Assembly: GCA_032622095.1 (NCBI GenBank)
Contig: CP136066.1
Coordinates: forward strand, 90,355,319-90,419,318
Direction of reading: 5' to 3'
DNA from: Siphonodentalium dalli
Lineage: Eukaryota > Mollusca > Scaphopoda > Gadilida > Siphonodentaliidae
Length of the DNA stretch: 64,000 bases
In this document: in pieces, positions 41,173 through 51,120 of the stretch
Position numbering within the stretch: the stretch's first letter is position 1
Layout of the letters: the number at the start of each line of letters is the position of its first letter
The notes under the pieces: generated by a model
Database searches by the model: none
Told to the model about the DNA's origin: nothing
What the model saw: only the letters and a program-made list of their open reading frames with translations
Made by a program: the position numbers and the translations under genes

Positions 41173-42717
41173 GTGAGAGACATATACAACATTGTGCAGT
41201 TCAACAAAGGAGGCACATTCGACGATATCAAAGATTGTGTTACTAAGCACAAACTATCACAGTCGCAATCTGACCGTCGACCAAATGTTAGCACACATAA
41301 ATGCCCATGTGCCTCTATGTTTATTCAAGACAAAATCTCAGAAGTACATGCTGATGTCACTCTGCTCAAAGTCAACACTACGACTTCTTCTAATGCAATA
41401 CAGATGGAACTGAAGTCCATATCTCAAAAACAATTGGAAATTTGCAATCGCCTTGATGACTTTGAGAAAATCAAAGCCAAGTTGGAATAAAATGTACTTC
41501 AAACGCTTCGTCGATCGGCGCTATTAATGGAAAGTGTACCTCTTTGGAGCAGACTATAAACAGAATAACTGATGACAAATATAGTGGTGTAGTCAGTTTG
41601 AAAAATCGAATTAAGTTTGTTGAAAACGATGTAGCTGAACAAACAAAAAAGTACGATGACTTCACCCAGAAGTTGGAATCCCAGGAGAAAGAATTCGTAA
41701 GGACATTTGCTACGTCTGAGACTGTAATGAGAAAAATCAACAATGTAAAACAATCTGTGAAAGAATCTTCCAATTCCATAGACCAGATCGTCGAAAATAT
41801 CGAGCGCAAGTTCAGTACAATGTTTGAGTTCTTTGCCCGTGATATAACAGATAAGTTCAACCAGATGTGTTCAGTTGTGGAACATCACCTCCCGCATAGC
41901 ATACCGCTGTCCGCTGTTCTTGAGCCTTTCCCACTTGATCACCACCTGTCACACACTTTCACACAGGACGCAAAGGCGATGTCGTCATCTGCTCCGATGA
42001 AACTGAAACTTCCAAATCGAAAAGCATCACAACCTCCAAGTGCTTCACCGATAGATTCAGCAGATGCAATTGGCGATGTTCAGAGTGCTAAATCACCCGC
42101 TGTTTCAACAGACTAACGATCATAGACAAAATAATTCTCATGTGAAGCAAAATATAAATGTAACCAATCGCGGTTATGATAATATAGCCTGTTCTGACAG
42201 TGACGGGAGAAGTCCTGCTAATCCGAGCAATCTCGATGTGAACAGTATATCCTATGTAAACTATAACTCTGAAGACCTCTCACGTACTAAGTCGATTGAC
42301 CCCACTCCACAAGCGAGCACACCACAAAAGTTAGCACGTCATGTCAGCAAGCCTGCTAGCAAACCTGTCTCGCACGATGCCAGTACCAACCTTCGCACAA
42401 CACTGTTTGATCGCGACAACGAGCCATCTGGTTTCGTCGGTGTTCCTTACAACACACACAAACGCACACAGAAATTATTCGTTCGCGGTATCTCGTTAAA
42501 ATCAACGGAATCTGACATCTGGGAATATTTCGAACAGAGTGGCATAAAACCGACTTTCGTGCGACTGTTGTGGAGTTTTCGCAGAGATACACAATCAGCA
42601 CGGATCCATATCCATGTGACTGATATGGATGATGTCTACCGAGATGACTTTTGGCCTCCAGGGATATATTTTAGGCTCTGGAATAAACACCCACCGAAAC
42701 GTATACAGAACACTACA
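41173..42717 (+). pseudogene. LINE ORF1: coiled coil plus RRM-like region
   Basis: Reading in three successive frames (41173-41490, 41544-42116, about 42064-42717). The middle part is rich in heptads (VENDVAEQTKKYDDFTQKLE...), a coiled coil as in ORF1 trimers. The last part KLFVRGISLKSTESDIWEYF...GIYFRLW resembles an RNA-recognition fold. Such proteins bind element RNA. The final frame runs without a stop into the endonuclease start MMSKLNLITWN, so ORF1 and ORF2 are either fused or the ORF1 stop has been lost. Confidence 0.7.
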
Positions 42718-44550
42718 ATGATGAGTAAACTTAATCTCATTACATGGAACGCTACTGGTGTTAACCCTTTACCCAACGAACCGGCCAAAACCGGCCAAAT
42801 AAAGCTTCAACAGCCTAAAATATCTTCGGTCTGTCTCAATAGAACCATACAAATATGGATATCATTGGAACCGGCTCCTTGACCACATTGTGATAGTTAC
42901 AGTTATGCCCTGTGCCAATGCATTCTCTTATATATGCGAGTCGACCATAGGTCGCCTCGCATATATAAGAGAATGCACTGGCCTAAAAAAAATCTTTTTT
43001 TACCATTTTTTCTTACATTCTTTAACAATTTTATAATTTTTAATGTGTTAAGCCAATGCATTCTCTTATATATGCGAGGCGACCTATGGTCGACTCGCAT
43101 ACATAAGAGAATGCATTGGCACAGGGCCATTCTGTTGGGTAAGGGGTTAAATCCAATTTTCTTTATTTGTCGTCACTACTGAACTCTCTAGAGTACGATA
43201 TTCTTGGTATATCCGAACATTGGCTAAATGAAGAAAACCTGCCATTTCTGCATTCTCTACACAAGTCATATACTGCTTTATGCAAAGCTGGACGTATTAT
43301 AACCACGAATTCAGGTGGTGTCGCTCTTCTCGTGAACGAACGAATCGCAAAACAATGTGTTGCTATCAATATCCCAAATGATCGATGCGTTGGTACCCAG
43401 ATCAAATGGAGCACGAATGTGATCTTGACTATACTACAAACATACTTGCCGAGTACAAACCACAGTGACGATCATTTCAAAAATTGCCTCGAAAACGTCT
43501 CTGATTTTATATCGTTATTCTCAACATATGGACCTGTGATAACTATGGGTGATCTAAATGTGCATATGTGCCGTACCCACTCACGAGCAGCATGTGCCGA
43601 CAGGACACGCTGACATAATGTCTTTTATAACAGATTTCATGCACCGGGAGAATTTGTTCTCTGTCACAACTTCCATATCGTGTGCGGGACCCCCGTCCAC
43701 GTTCTATCCGGCGTCTGTTGTGGCTTCGCCAAGTTGCATTGATGACATCTTACTACCACTTGAATTAAACGACCTCGCAACACGTCGTGCCATTCTCGGT
43801 GACAGCGAACAGAACACGTCTAACCATTTGCCTGTGACCTGCTGTATTGACATTCCACCCGATTTCTCTAGTGTATTGTCACCTTTTAACAGGCTTTCTT
43901 TCAACTGGGATAGGATGGATATACCCCTCTATCAATTGTCTCTGGATAACTACCTCTCCGACATTATGAACATCGTTATCGTTTCTAAACACGAATTTGA
44001 CTCACTGTGCACCGAAATTGTCAGTGGTATCATATATGCTTCTGTTGTCGCTAGTGGTTCAAAAACACGTCATAAATCAGCAAAACATTTCTGGAATGAG
44101 GAATTGCGATCGCTACACCGTTCTCTAAAGGAAACGCGGAATATATGGTTCGCCAAAGGTAGTCCGCACGCGTGTGACGTGCAGTCGTACATGGAGTACA
44201 AAGCTACGAAGCGACAATTTAGACAGTCGTTGCGTACTACACTTCGCCACAGCGAACAGCAGGTGTACGAAAAACTCGAGTTTCACGCAAAGACTAATGA
44301 TGTCCAGTTTTGGAAAACGATCAACTCGAAGGATCAAGTTTCGCAATCAAACGGTTTTTGTTCTGTTATGACATTTGGTGACAAAACTCTTCGCAATCCA
44401 GCTGATATCATGTCAGCCTGGAGGTCTTATTTCGAAAGTCTATACAAACCAGGTATCCACGCTGATCCGGAATTCGAGGAATCCATATGGAATCACATAC
44501 AGATTTTGCAGACACTACTTTCTGTGAACCAATTACTGTTTATGAACTGA
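42718..44550 (+). pseudogene. LINE ORF2 amino half: AP-type endonuclease
   Basis: NLITWNATG (start of the APE fold), ISEHWL (metal-binding Glu), TMGDLNVH (Asp/Asn), SCIDDIL and TSNHLPV (catalytic His) are all in family order. The frame is interrupted by the MITE at 42765-43146; removing it with one TTAA restores GVKSNFLYLSSLLNSLEYD. A one-base shift lies between about 43567 and 43613, and another near 44488. The nuclease would nick target DNA for target-primed reverse transcription. Confidence 0.88.
42765..43146. mobile_element. TTAA MITE (piggyBac-type) inserted in LINE ORF2
   Basis: Ends CCCTTTACCCAAC and GTTGGGTAAGGGG, flanked by TTAA at 42761-42764 and 43147-43150. Two hairpins with 27-bp arms and mutually complementary loops (42913-42983 and 43052-43122). 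It is the shorter sister of 24812-25269 (382 against 458 bp), differing mainly in the spacer between hairpins. Excision of element plus one TTAA restores the host LINE frame, so the boundaries are well supported. Confidence 0.93.
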
Positions 44551-45158
44551 TAGATGTCATGAAAAATCTCAAACGTGGGAGATCTAGTGGTATTGACAAT
44601 GTAGTGAACGAACATCTCTTACATGGAAGTGACTCCTTCAAATCATAAATAATGTGTCGACTTTACAATAGTATATTAGACTTGGAATGGATACCACCTT
44701 CCTTAAAAATTGGCATCATTGTTCCCTTATTCAAGGGGTCTCCGAAACCTATAAATGTTCCAAACAGTTACCGTGCTATCACACTCATGTCAGTGATCTA
44801 TAAGACATTCGAAAGCATGATGTTAGACAGATTTCTGAAGGATGGGAATTTTACTAGATTTCCAAACGAGCTTCAGAACGGCTTTCAGAAAGGAGTGAAC
44901 TGTTTGGTGACATCGTTTGCCCTCCAGGAGGCAGTTTCCTATGCGGGCGATATAGATTCAAGAGCATTTGTATGTTTTTTGGACTCTGCGAAGGCATTTG
45001 ATTGTGTGTGGCACGAAGGCCTTCTTGTAAAACTATACGATCTAGGCTTAAAAGGTAAAGTTATGCGTGTAGTGGCAAACATGCACAGGAATTGCACCAG
45101 TCGTGTAATGTACAGCGATTCGCTCTCGGATCCATTGGACATCTTACAAGGAACATAG
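44487..45158 (+). pseudogene. LINE reverse transcriptase, truncated
   Basis: Begins CEPITVYELIDVMKNLKRGR (pre-RT helix region), has a stop/frame break at about 44647, then IVPLFKGSPKPINVPNSYR, ITLMSVIYKTFE, ELQNGFQKG and AFVCFLDSAKAFDCVWH (motif A with catalytic Asp). The sequence ends at DILQGT, motif B; the YADD motif C, thumb and C-terminal knuckle are absent because unrelated DNA starts at about 45160. Confidence 0.88.
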
Positions 45159-45160
45159 TC

Positions 45161-45588
45161 CAGGAGATATTGGTCGACCTCTGCACCCCCCCCCCAGGAC
45201 TTAACTTCACCCCACTAATTTTCTTCCTTAAGGTCTCCTCTAATTTTTTTCACTTGTTAACAAGAAAAAAAAGTGGCCGCAGAGACTCCAGACAAGATGG
45301 CGTCCATCATGGCGGCCATTTTATTTTAATGCACCAGGTCTCTTTGATCGCCATTATAGTAAAGATGATAGCACATGCGGTCTTGTTTTCCGCTCGATTC
45401 GTTATGCTAATACACAAGGGTGATTCTACGGTAACTGAGCAATTTGAGTATCCCGGTACATCAGAAATACAAACTTCGTTCTGTGGTGTATGATAGGGCA
45501 CACTATGTGTAGTTAGACATAAATATTCGAGAAATGTGGTTGGTAAAAATTATTTGCTGATTATTTTCTCATTTTGTCTGTTTTAGAC
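45161..45588. other. Intergenic DNA after the LINE break
   Basis: Starts with a poly-C run (45187). 45290-45450 contains AAGATGGCGTCCATCATGGC and a stretch whose complement (CTCAGTTACCGTAGAATCAC) matches 55430-55450, a short dispersed repeat. Confidence 0.4.
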
Positions 45589-46016
45589 CGTTAGTGTAAA
45601 CCAGAAACGTCATTACACTAACGCACTTTATCATCACTTCAAGCAGGCACCACATGTATAGTTACGAAGATATATATGGCCATTTATTATGGTTATTCGC
45701 GTTCCTTGGCAACTTCGAAATTTTCGGAGTGCCGGGGAGGTTCTAGTTCTGAAAATAAAAGCTTCATCTGAATTTTCGAGGCACAAACATGTGTATTTTT
45801 TCGCCCATTCTTCGGAACACTTCTTGAATATTCTCGGACGTAACCACTTTCATGGGAAATAATGATTCATATTATATTAAACACCCACGAAGAATAAATC
45901 GATGGAATGCGAGATTCATTGTGTTATATATTTCGGATAACTCAGCTGATAATCCTTAGCGTTAGTGTAATGACGATTTTGTTAGTGTAATGACGCACCG
46001 TTAGTGTAATGACGTT
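45589..46016. repeat. Element bounded by CGTTAGTGTAATGACG words
   Basis: Left end has CCGTTAGTGTAA and the inverted CGTCATTACACTAACG (45608-45623); right end has three direct copies of GTTAGTGTAATGACG (45960-46013). This may be a foldback MITE with iterated ends. No target duplication assigned. Confidence 0.55.
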
Positions 46017-48136
46017 ATATCCTCCTGTTGGACAGTAGATGGCTGATGAAATGACCATGCGACACCAGTGGTGCATGTACATATTATACGATACCTATTA
46101 TAACCATTTATATGTGTTTTTGGGGTAAGTGTGGACATTATGATGAACAGAGAGGTATGTTGCTGTCAGATGTGTAACAAGCCCGTAGCTAATCCGATAC
46201 TTCTACTGATGGTTAGTGGTCGCTATTGACCATCAGCAGAAGGCTTTGATTTGGATTATCCCGTAGCCAGCTTTTGCGGTGGACGGTTACGAATCTGATG
46301 CCGAATGCGCGTAGTGTAGAGTAAGAGGTTGTGCGTGTGGCCCCATCCTGCGGATTGTGTCAGGTGCCCACCCCATGCAGCGCCCCTGGGGAAATATGTG
46401 TATACTCAGTGCGCCGAGAGCGATTCTGGGCCTCAATTTCGAATCTCTAATTGAGAAAAACAATCAGTTTAAGGTGCCAATATAGAAGCTAAATTCCTGG
46501 GCGGCCTCCATCGGGGAACTTTGTGAAAAATCACTGCTTTGATATGATTCTAGAGACCATCAGTGTCAATTTCGATTTTCTATAGTTCATTGAAAATGCA
46601 ATCAATTAAAGATGTCAATGAAGCCAAATTGCGTCAATGCGTGGTGCGCGAAATAAGGGGCCCGGTGTGGGCCTTCCCTGGAATTTTTGTTGTAAACGTC
46701 AATGTTCTGACAGCGATTCCGGACCCCATATCAAGCGTCAACTTCGAGTTTCTAACTCAGGAAAAATATAGAAGTTTAAAGGGTTTCACGTTCTAAACTT
46801 ATGAGTGTTCGCGAGAGTTACTTCGTGCGGATTGCCTTCTCCCTTAAAGTTCTGAAAAATCCTTTGAGCTTCCACCCCTCCCCTCGCCAACAAAAATCTG
46901 TTGATGAAAGGGAACAACTGGATTCATAATTGCGGAGACAACCTTCCCACCATTTATTCCCGTCCCTGCCCGTCAAACACAAGTTAATTGTTACATGTAT
47001 GTATCTTCGAAGGTGGGGATAATTTTCCCGGGTATAGGTTGTCATAACATTTGCTGGCCTTCTCCACACGTAAACAGTGATGGGCGAAATCAGATACAGC
47101 TCAGGATATTTTGGTCCAAGAAACCTTATGAAGATATAATCGAACTATTATGTGTGTTATATGAAAATGACAACACTCTTCTCTTTTTTCGAATGTTAAA
47201 TGACAACTTGGAACTAGATATATTAGCAACTAACCCGAATTGTTTCTGACCGCAGAAGGACCATGGCGCTGTTACATGGTGTAAATACCAGGTATCCATA
47301 GTTAGACCGTGGACTCAGCTGCCTATATGTATATAATGCACATTGTCTGTAGTATATCATGGATTCATAGGATGTCCATATGTACTTTAGGTTATATGGA
47401 CACATCGGACAGTTATGCCACGTATCCACCTTAATATATAGATATTTGACCAATGCCCTTTTAAGATCATGGGTGGTGGTCCCTTTGAATATTCCATGCA
47501 CCAATGCCACCATGCTGCAGGCTGGCCATGGACCGGGGTCATATATGTAGGTCATGGGACACAGGTCGATAAAGGTATTTTATGACATTGTACCCAAGAA
47601 TGAGCATGTGTCGTCTATACGTATGACATTTATGGACCCAGCCCCGTGTACATGATATATCTACGTCATGGACAGAGAAAAGTATGTTGACGATGCCTTT
47701 GTGGAAAGAAAAATAATTGTTTTCATCGACAAAATGCTACATGGTGCAGTTTAGTTTGTTAAAATTGCCATAATAGCAGTCATATGTCATATTTTAGATT
47801 TCGGGTATGTCCCTAGCAACCGTTATCACCCTGGTAGGTAAGAAATGTGGTAATTTTCCTGTCAGATCCACACTGACAACAACTATTATAATTGTTTTCA
47901 TCATTAAAATGATACATGGCGTATTTTAGTTTGTTAAAACTGCCATAATGTTAGTCATATGTGCTTTTATTCGATGTTGGGCAGTTTCCTAGCAACAGTT
48001 GCTAAGGAAGGACCTGCCGCCATTGCCTCCATATCTGAAAATGATAAGTAGTGCACGGGGAACATATATGCCAAGTTTCATGATTGTATCACATTTTGCA
48101 CAAATATCTGGCGACTTGAATGCACTTGAGAACACT
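46017..48136. other. Intergenic DNA with diverged tandem copies
   Basis: 46424-46480 and 46711-46790 share GCGATTCYGGRCC and TTCGARTYTCTAAYTSAG. 47716-47822 and 47893-48000 are two diverged copies of a ~165-bp unit (TTGTTTTCATCRWYAAAATG, AGTTTGTTAAAAYTGCCATA, CCTAGCAACMGTT). 48020-48100 (ACATATATGCCAAGTTTCAT) resembles SINE tails. No host gene. Confidence 0.45.
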
Positions 48137-49072
48137 ATGTCAGACTTGAAATGTGAATACGAACATTTAGTAAATATGAGAAAGTTGAAAGAGAAAGAAA
48201 AGGAAAGAGAAGCCATGGAAGAGAAGGGGCGTGAAGAAAGACGACGACTCAGAAAGCTGGACTCCGAGCCCAAGAAGAAGAAGACACCTAAAGGTAATTC
48301 TAAAACTGTAAAAGACTTAAGAAATGATAAAGATTTGACACGGAGAGCAGAAGAAATGTTGAGAAAATTGGGACTTTTTAACCAGATTGAAAGTGATGAA
48401 TCTGACTGTGATAGTGATAATAACATTTCTTCAGATGAAGAGTACATGTACAGATTATCAAAGAGAAAGACTCGTTCGGGGCTAGATTCTAAGTTGAAAC
48501 TCAAAATTCAACACCCTCAGAAATGTCCCCACACCAACCTTCAAATGGAATTTGTTACAAAGGGAATTGAATTCAATAACCTGACCTTTAATCAATTTGT
48601 AGCCGGGGAATTGGAAATTATTAGTAGCACAAAAAATGAAACTGAAAAAGCTGGGAGGCTAAACTTGTTAAAGAGATTGTCATACTATTATGAAATCTAT
48701 GAATGGAAAGCACTTTTGCGATATTACGCAGCTTGGATAAGGAGAATAGAGTACGGGCAGAACCATTGGAGTGATAACCCTTCAGAAATTGAAGTCCCTC
48801 TATTAGCAGGGTCAACGAGACAACCTAGGGGACCTAAAAGGCCCTTGCAGGCTAGCTCGCAAAATACTAGGGTGAAGAATACTAGTCCTTCCAATTACAA
48901 ATGGTTCTGCCCGGACTTTCAGAGACAGAAGTGTGAAGAGTCTGGACCTCACACCAAAACTATTTACGATGCGGTTCGAACAGTGCATCACTATTGTGCC
49001 ACTTGCTACAAAAAAGATAATGCACAGTTGCCACACACAGAAAGCTCTTCGGCCTGTCCGTATTTTAAATGA
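48137..49072 (+). pseudogene. DIRS gag-like protein
   Basis: ATG at 48137 (MSDLKCEYEHL) is preferred; the open frame extends back to 47999, but that stretch belongs to a neighbouring repeat. A charged coiled-coil stretch (KEKEKEREAMEEKGREERRR) and a basic KKKKTPKG are followed by an acidic serine-rich segment and a C-terminal Cys/His module WFCPDFQRQKC...H...H.C..CYKKDN...H...CPYFK, typical of DIRS gag. It ends at TGA 49070-49072, after which the same frame stays open into pol. Confidence 0.85.
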
Positions 49073-50554
49073 CATGATTACCCGATTGTCGTCTCTGATT
49101 CTTCTAAGCCCAATTTAAGGGGCAGGGTTTCACAGAATATACCAGTACAACCTTTAAATGTATCAAATTTTGAATTGTATTCGGTGATTCATGGAACATC
49201 AACCAATTTGGATTCTGAATTAAATGAGGTTAGCTGGGAAAGTGACCCAGAATTTGACTGGGGCCCGCTCAAGAACGACTTTGAAGAAAATAATCAATCT
49301 GAGTCGACTTCAATGGCAACTCTTAATTGGGAGGTTCCAGTGATTCAGGGAGTCTGTGGCCCGCCCTTTGAAATTTTGGACTGGAATCAGGTCGACATTC
49401 CAAAATATTCACAAACACAATGTTCTTTGCCACAAAATTCAGATGTTTGTCATATCAGTTCATTGCAGGAACTGAATTTTGAATTATTGTCGCCCTCAGC
49501 AAAATTTTATGTTGAAGCAAATCAAGTAATATCTTCATCTGGTATTCCAAACTTTCTAAATTGTAAGATTCCAATATATTCCAAACTAAATATTCCTTAC
49601 ATTAGAAACCAGTTAGTGGACTACTATGACAAACAATTAATTGATTTTTTACAGTATGGTTTCCCCATAAATGTTGATAACTATAATTTTCAACAACAGA
49701 AACACATCTTTCGTAATCATAGAGGAGCCCTACAATACCCAGAAATTGTAGCCCAATACATAGATAAAGAGATAACGAATGGTTCCGTCGTAGGCCCTTT
49801 TCAAGAGAACCATTTCTCAAAAGAAATTCGCATTTCACCCTTGAACACAGTTCCCAAAAGAGATACAGAGGATAGAAGAATTATATTTGATCTGAGCTTC
49901 CCCCAAAACAATTCAATTAATGAACTTATTGGAGATGAAGAATACTTTGGTCAGTCTACCAAAGTAGCATACCCTTCAGTGGATAACCTGGTAGATCTTG
50001 TGAAGAATTTTGGTAAAGGATGCCTTCTTTATAAACGGGATCTTCGTAAAGCATACAGACAAATTTTTCTGGATCCCGCAGACGTTCATTACATGGGTTT
50101 TATCTGGGAGAAACAGTTATATTTTGACACGGCACTGCCCATGGGATTAACATATTCTGCCTATATCTTCCAAAGGGTTTCCTCTATAATTCCGTTTATG
50201 ATGCATAAGAAAAGATATTTTCTTCTGAATTATCTAGATGATTTTGCTGGAGCCGATTCCATTCAGAATGCTAATTTAGCCTTTAATTATTTGATGAAAC
50301 TTCTGAAGAACTGCGGTCTGAAAGAGTCTGTTGAGAAAGCTTGTGCCCCCAATACAACAATGCTCTTTCTTGGAATAAAGTTTGACACTATTTCCCTTAC
50401 ATTGAGTATTGATGAAGACAGAATAGAAGAAATTTTAAGCCTAGTTAATATTTGGATGAGTAAGAAAAGGGCCTCGATTAAAGAATTACAGTCTTATTGG
50501 GTAAACTCCACTTTGTTAGTCAGTGTATTAGGCAGGGCGAATTTTCGTTTCTAG
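49073..50554 (+). pseudogene. DIRS reverse transcriptase
   Basis: Same frame as gag, with no ATG between the gag TGA and 49312, so a pol start by re-initiation is unlikely; fusion or readthrough is possible. Motifs: LNTVPKRD and RRIIFDLSFPQN, LLYKRDLRKAYRQI (motif A Asp), DTALPMGLTYSAYIFQRV (motif B), LLNYLDDFAG (active-site DD at 50231-50245), TMLFLGIKFD. Near 50490 one base is lost and near 50535 another, so that LQSLLGKLHFVSQC...GRIFVSRLLTWLREC is read in three frames. Confidence 0.9.
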
Positions 50555-51110
50555 GCTGCTAACTTGGTTAAGAGAATGCAATTACAGAACTCCAAATAGG
50601 CAATTGGTTATTCCAAGCTTCATTCATGCAGATTTATTATGGTGGTCAAAATTCCTGAGAGAATTCAATGGGGTGTCGATTATGCAGATGGAACAATGGT
50701 CAAAACCAGATGAAGTTTTCTCAACAGACGCCTGTCTTTCAGGGTGTGGTGGAATCTTTAATACTCAGTTCTTTCATGCCTCTTTCCCATCTTTTATAAC
50801 AGACAGAGAGTTAGATATCAACTGCCTAGAATTATTAACAATTTGCATAGCCTTTAAACTTTGGAGTGGACAGTTACGCGGAAAGAGGATTAAAATATTC
50901 TGTGACAATCAAACTTCAGTCACTGTAATTAATGCAGGAAGAAGTAGGGACAACTTTTTACTAGATTGTCTTCGTGAAATTTGTTATTTGGCAGCACAAA
51001 ATGAATTTTAAGTAAAAAGTGTTCATCTCAGTGGCAGGGCTAACAGAGTTTCTGACCTGTTATCGAGATGGGACACTGAGTCAAACGCAGAAGCAAAATT
51101 TTATTCAATT
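50540..51110 (+). pseudogene. DIRS RNase H domain
   Basis: Frame beginning GRIFVSRLLTWLREC, then IPSFIHADLLWWSKFL, VFSTDACLSGCGGI (first catalytic Asp), INCLELLTICIAF (Glu), IKIFCDNQTSVTVINAG (Asp), and VHLSGRANRVSDLLSRWD (final His and Asp region). A TAA at 51009-51011 interrupts it where NEFEVKSVHLSG would be expected, a single G-to-T nonsense change. It removes the RNA strand of DNA-RNA hybrids. Confidence 0.88.
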
Positions 51111-51120
51111 ATGACAGAAA

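Larger units (their letters stand above)
40777..45160 (+). mobile_element. APE-type non-LTR retrotransposon, decayed and 3'-truncated
   Basis: ORF1-like coiled coil and RRM-like segment, AP-endonuclease, and RT up to DPLDILQGT, where it stops abruptly before the catalytic YADD. Several frameshifts are present, and a TTAA MITE is inserted at 42765-43146. Order and motifs fit the CR1/L2/Jockey broad group; the clade was not resolved. The 5' boundary is uncertain: 40777-41061 may or may not belong. Confidence 0.85.

Noticed and set aside
42903-43182. Open frames on both strands over the hairpin MITE
   Set aside because: Self-complementary sequence gives the same peptide on both strands; explained by the palindromes.
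46012-46060. GGCTGATGAAATGACC as a hammerhead core
   Set aside because: CTGATGA is present, but there is no stem II followed by GAAA at the required distance.
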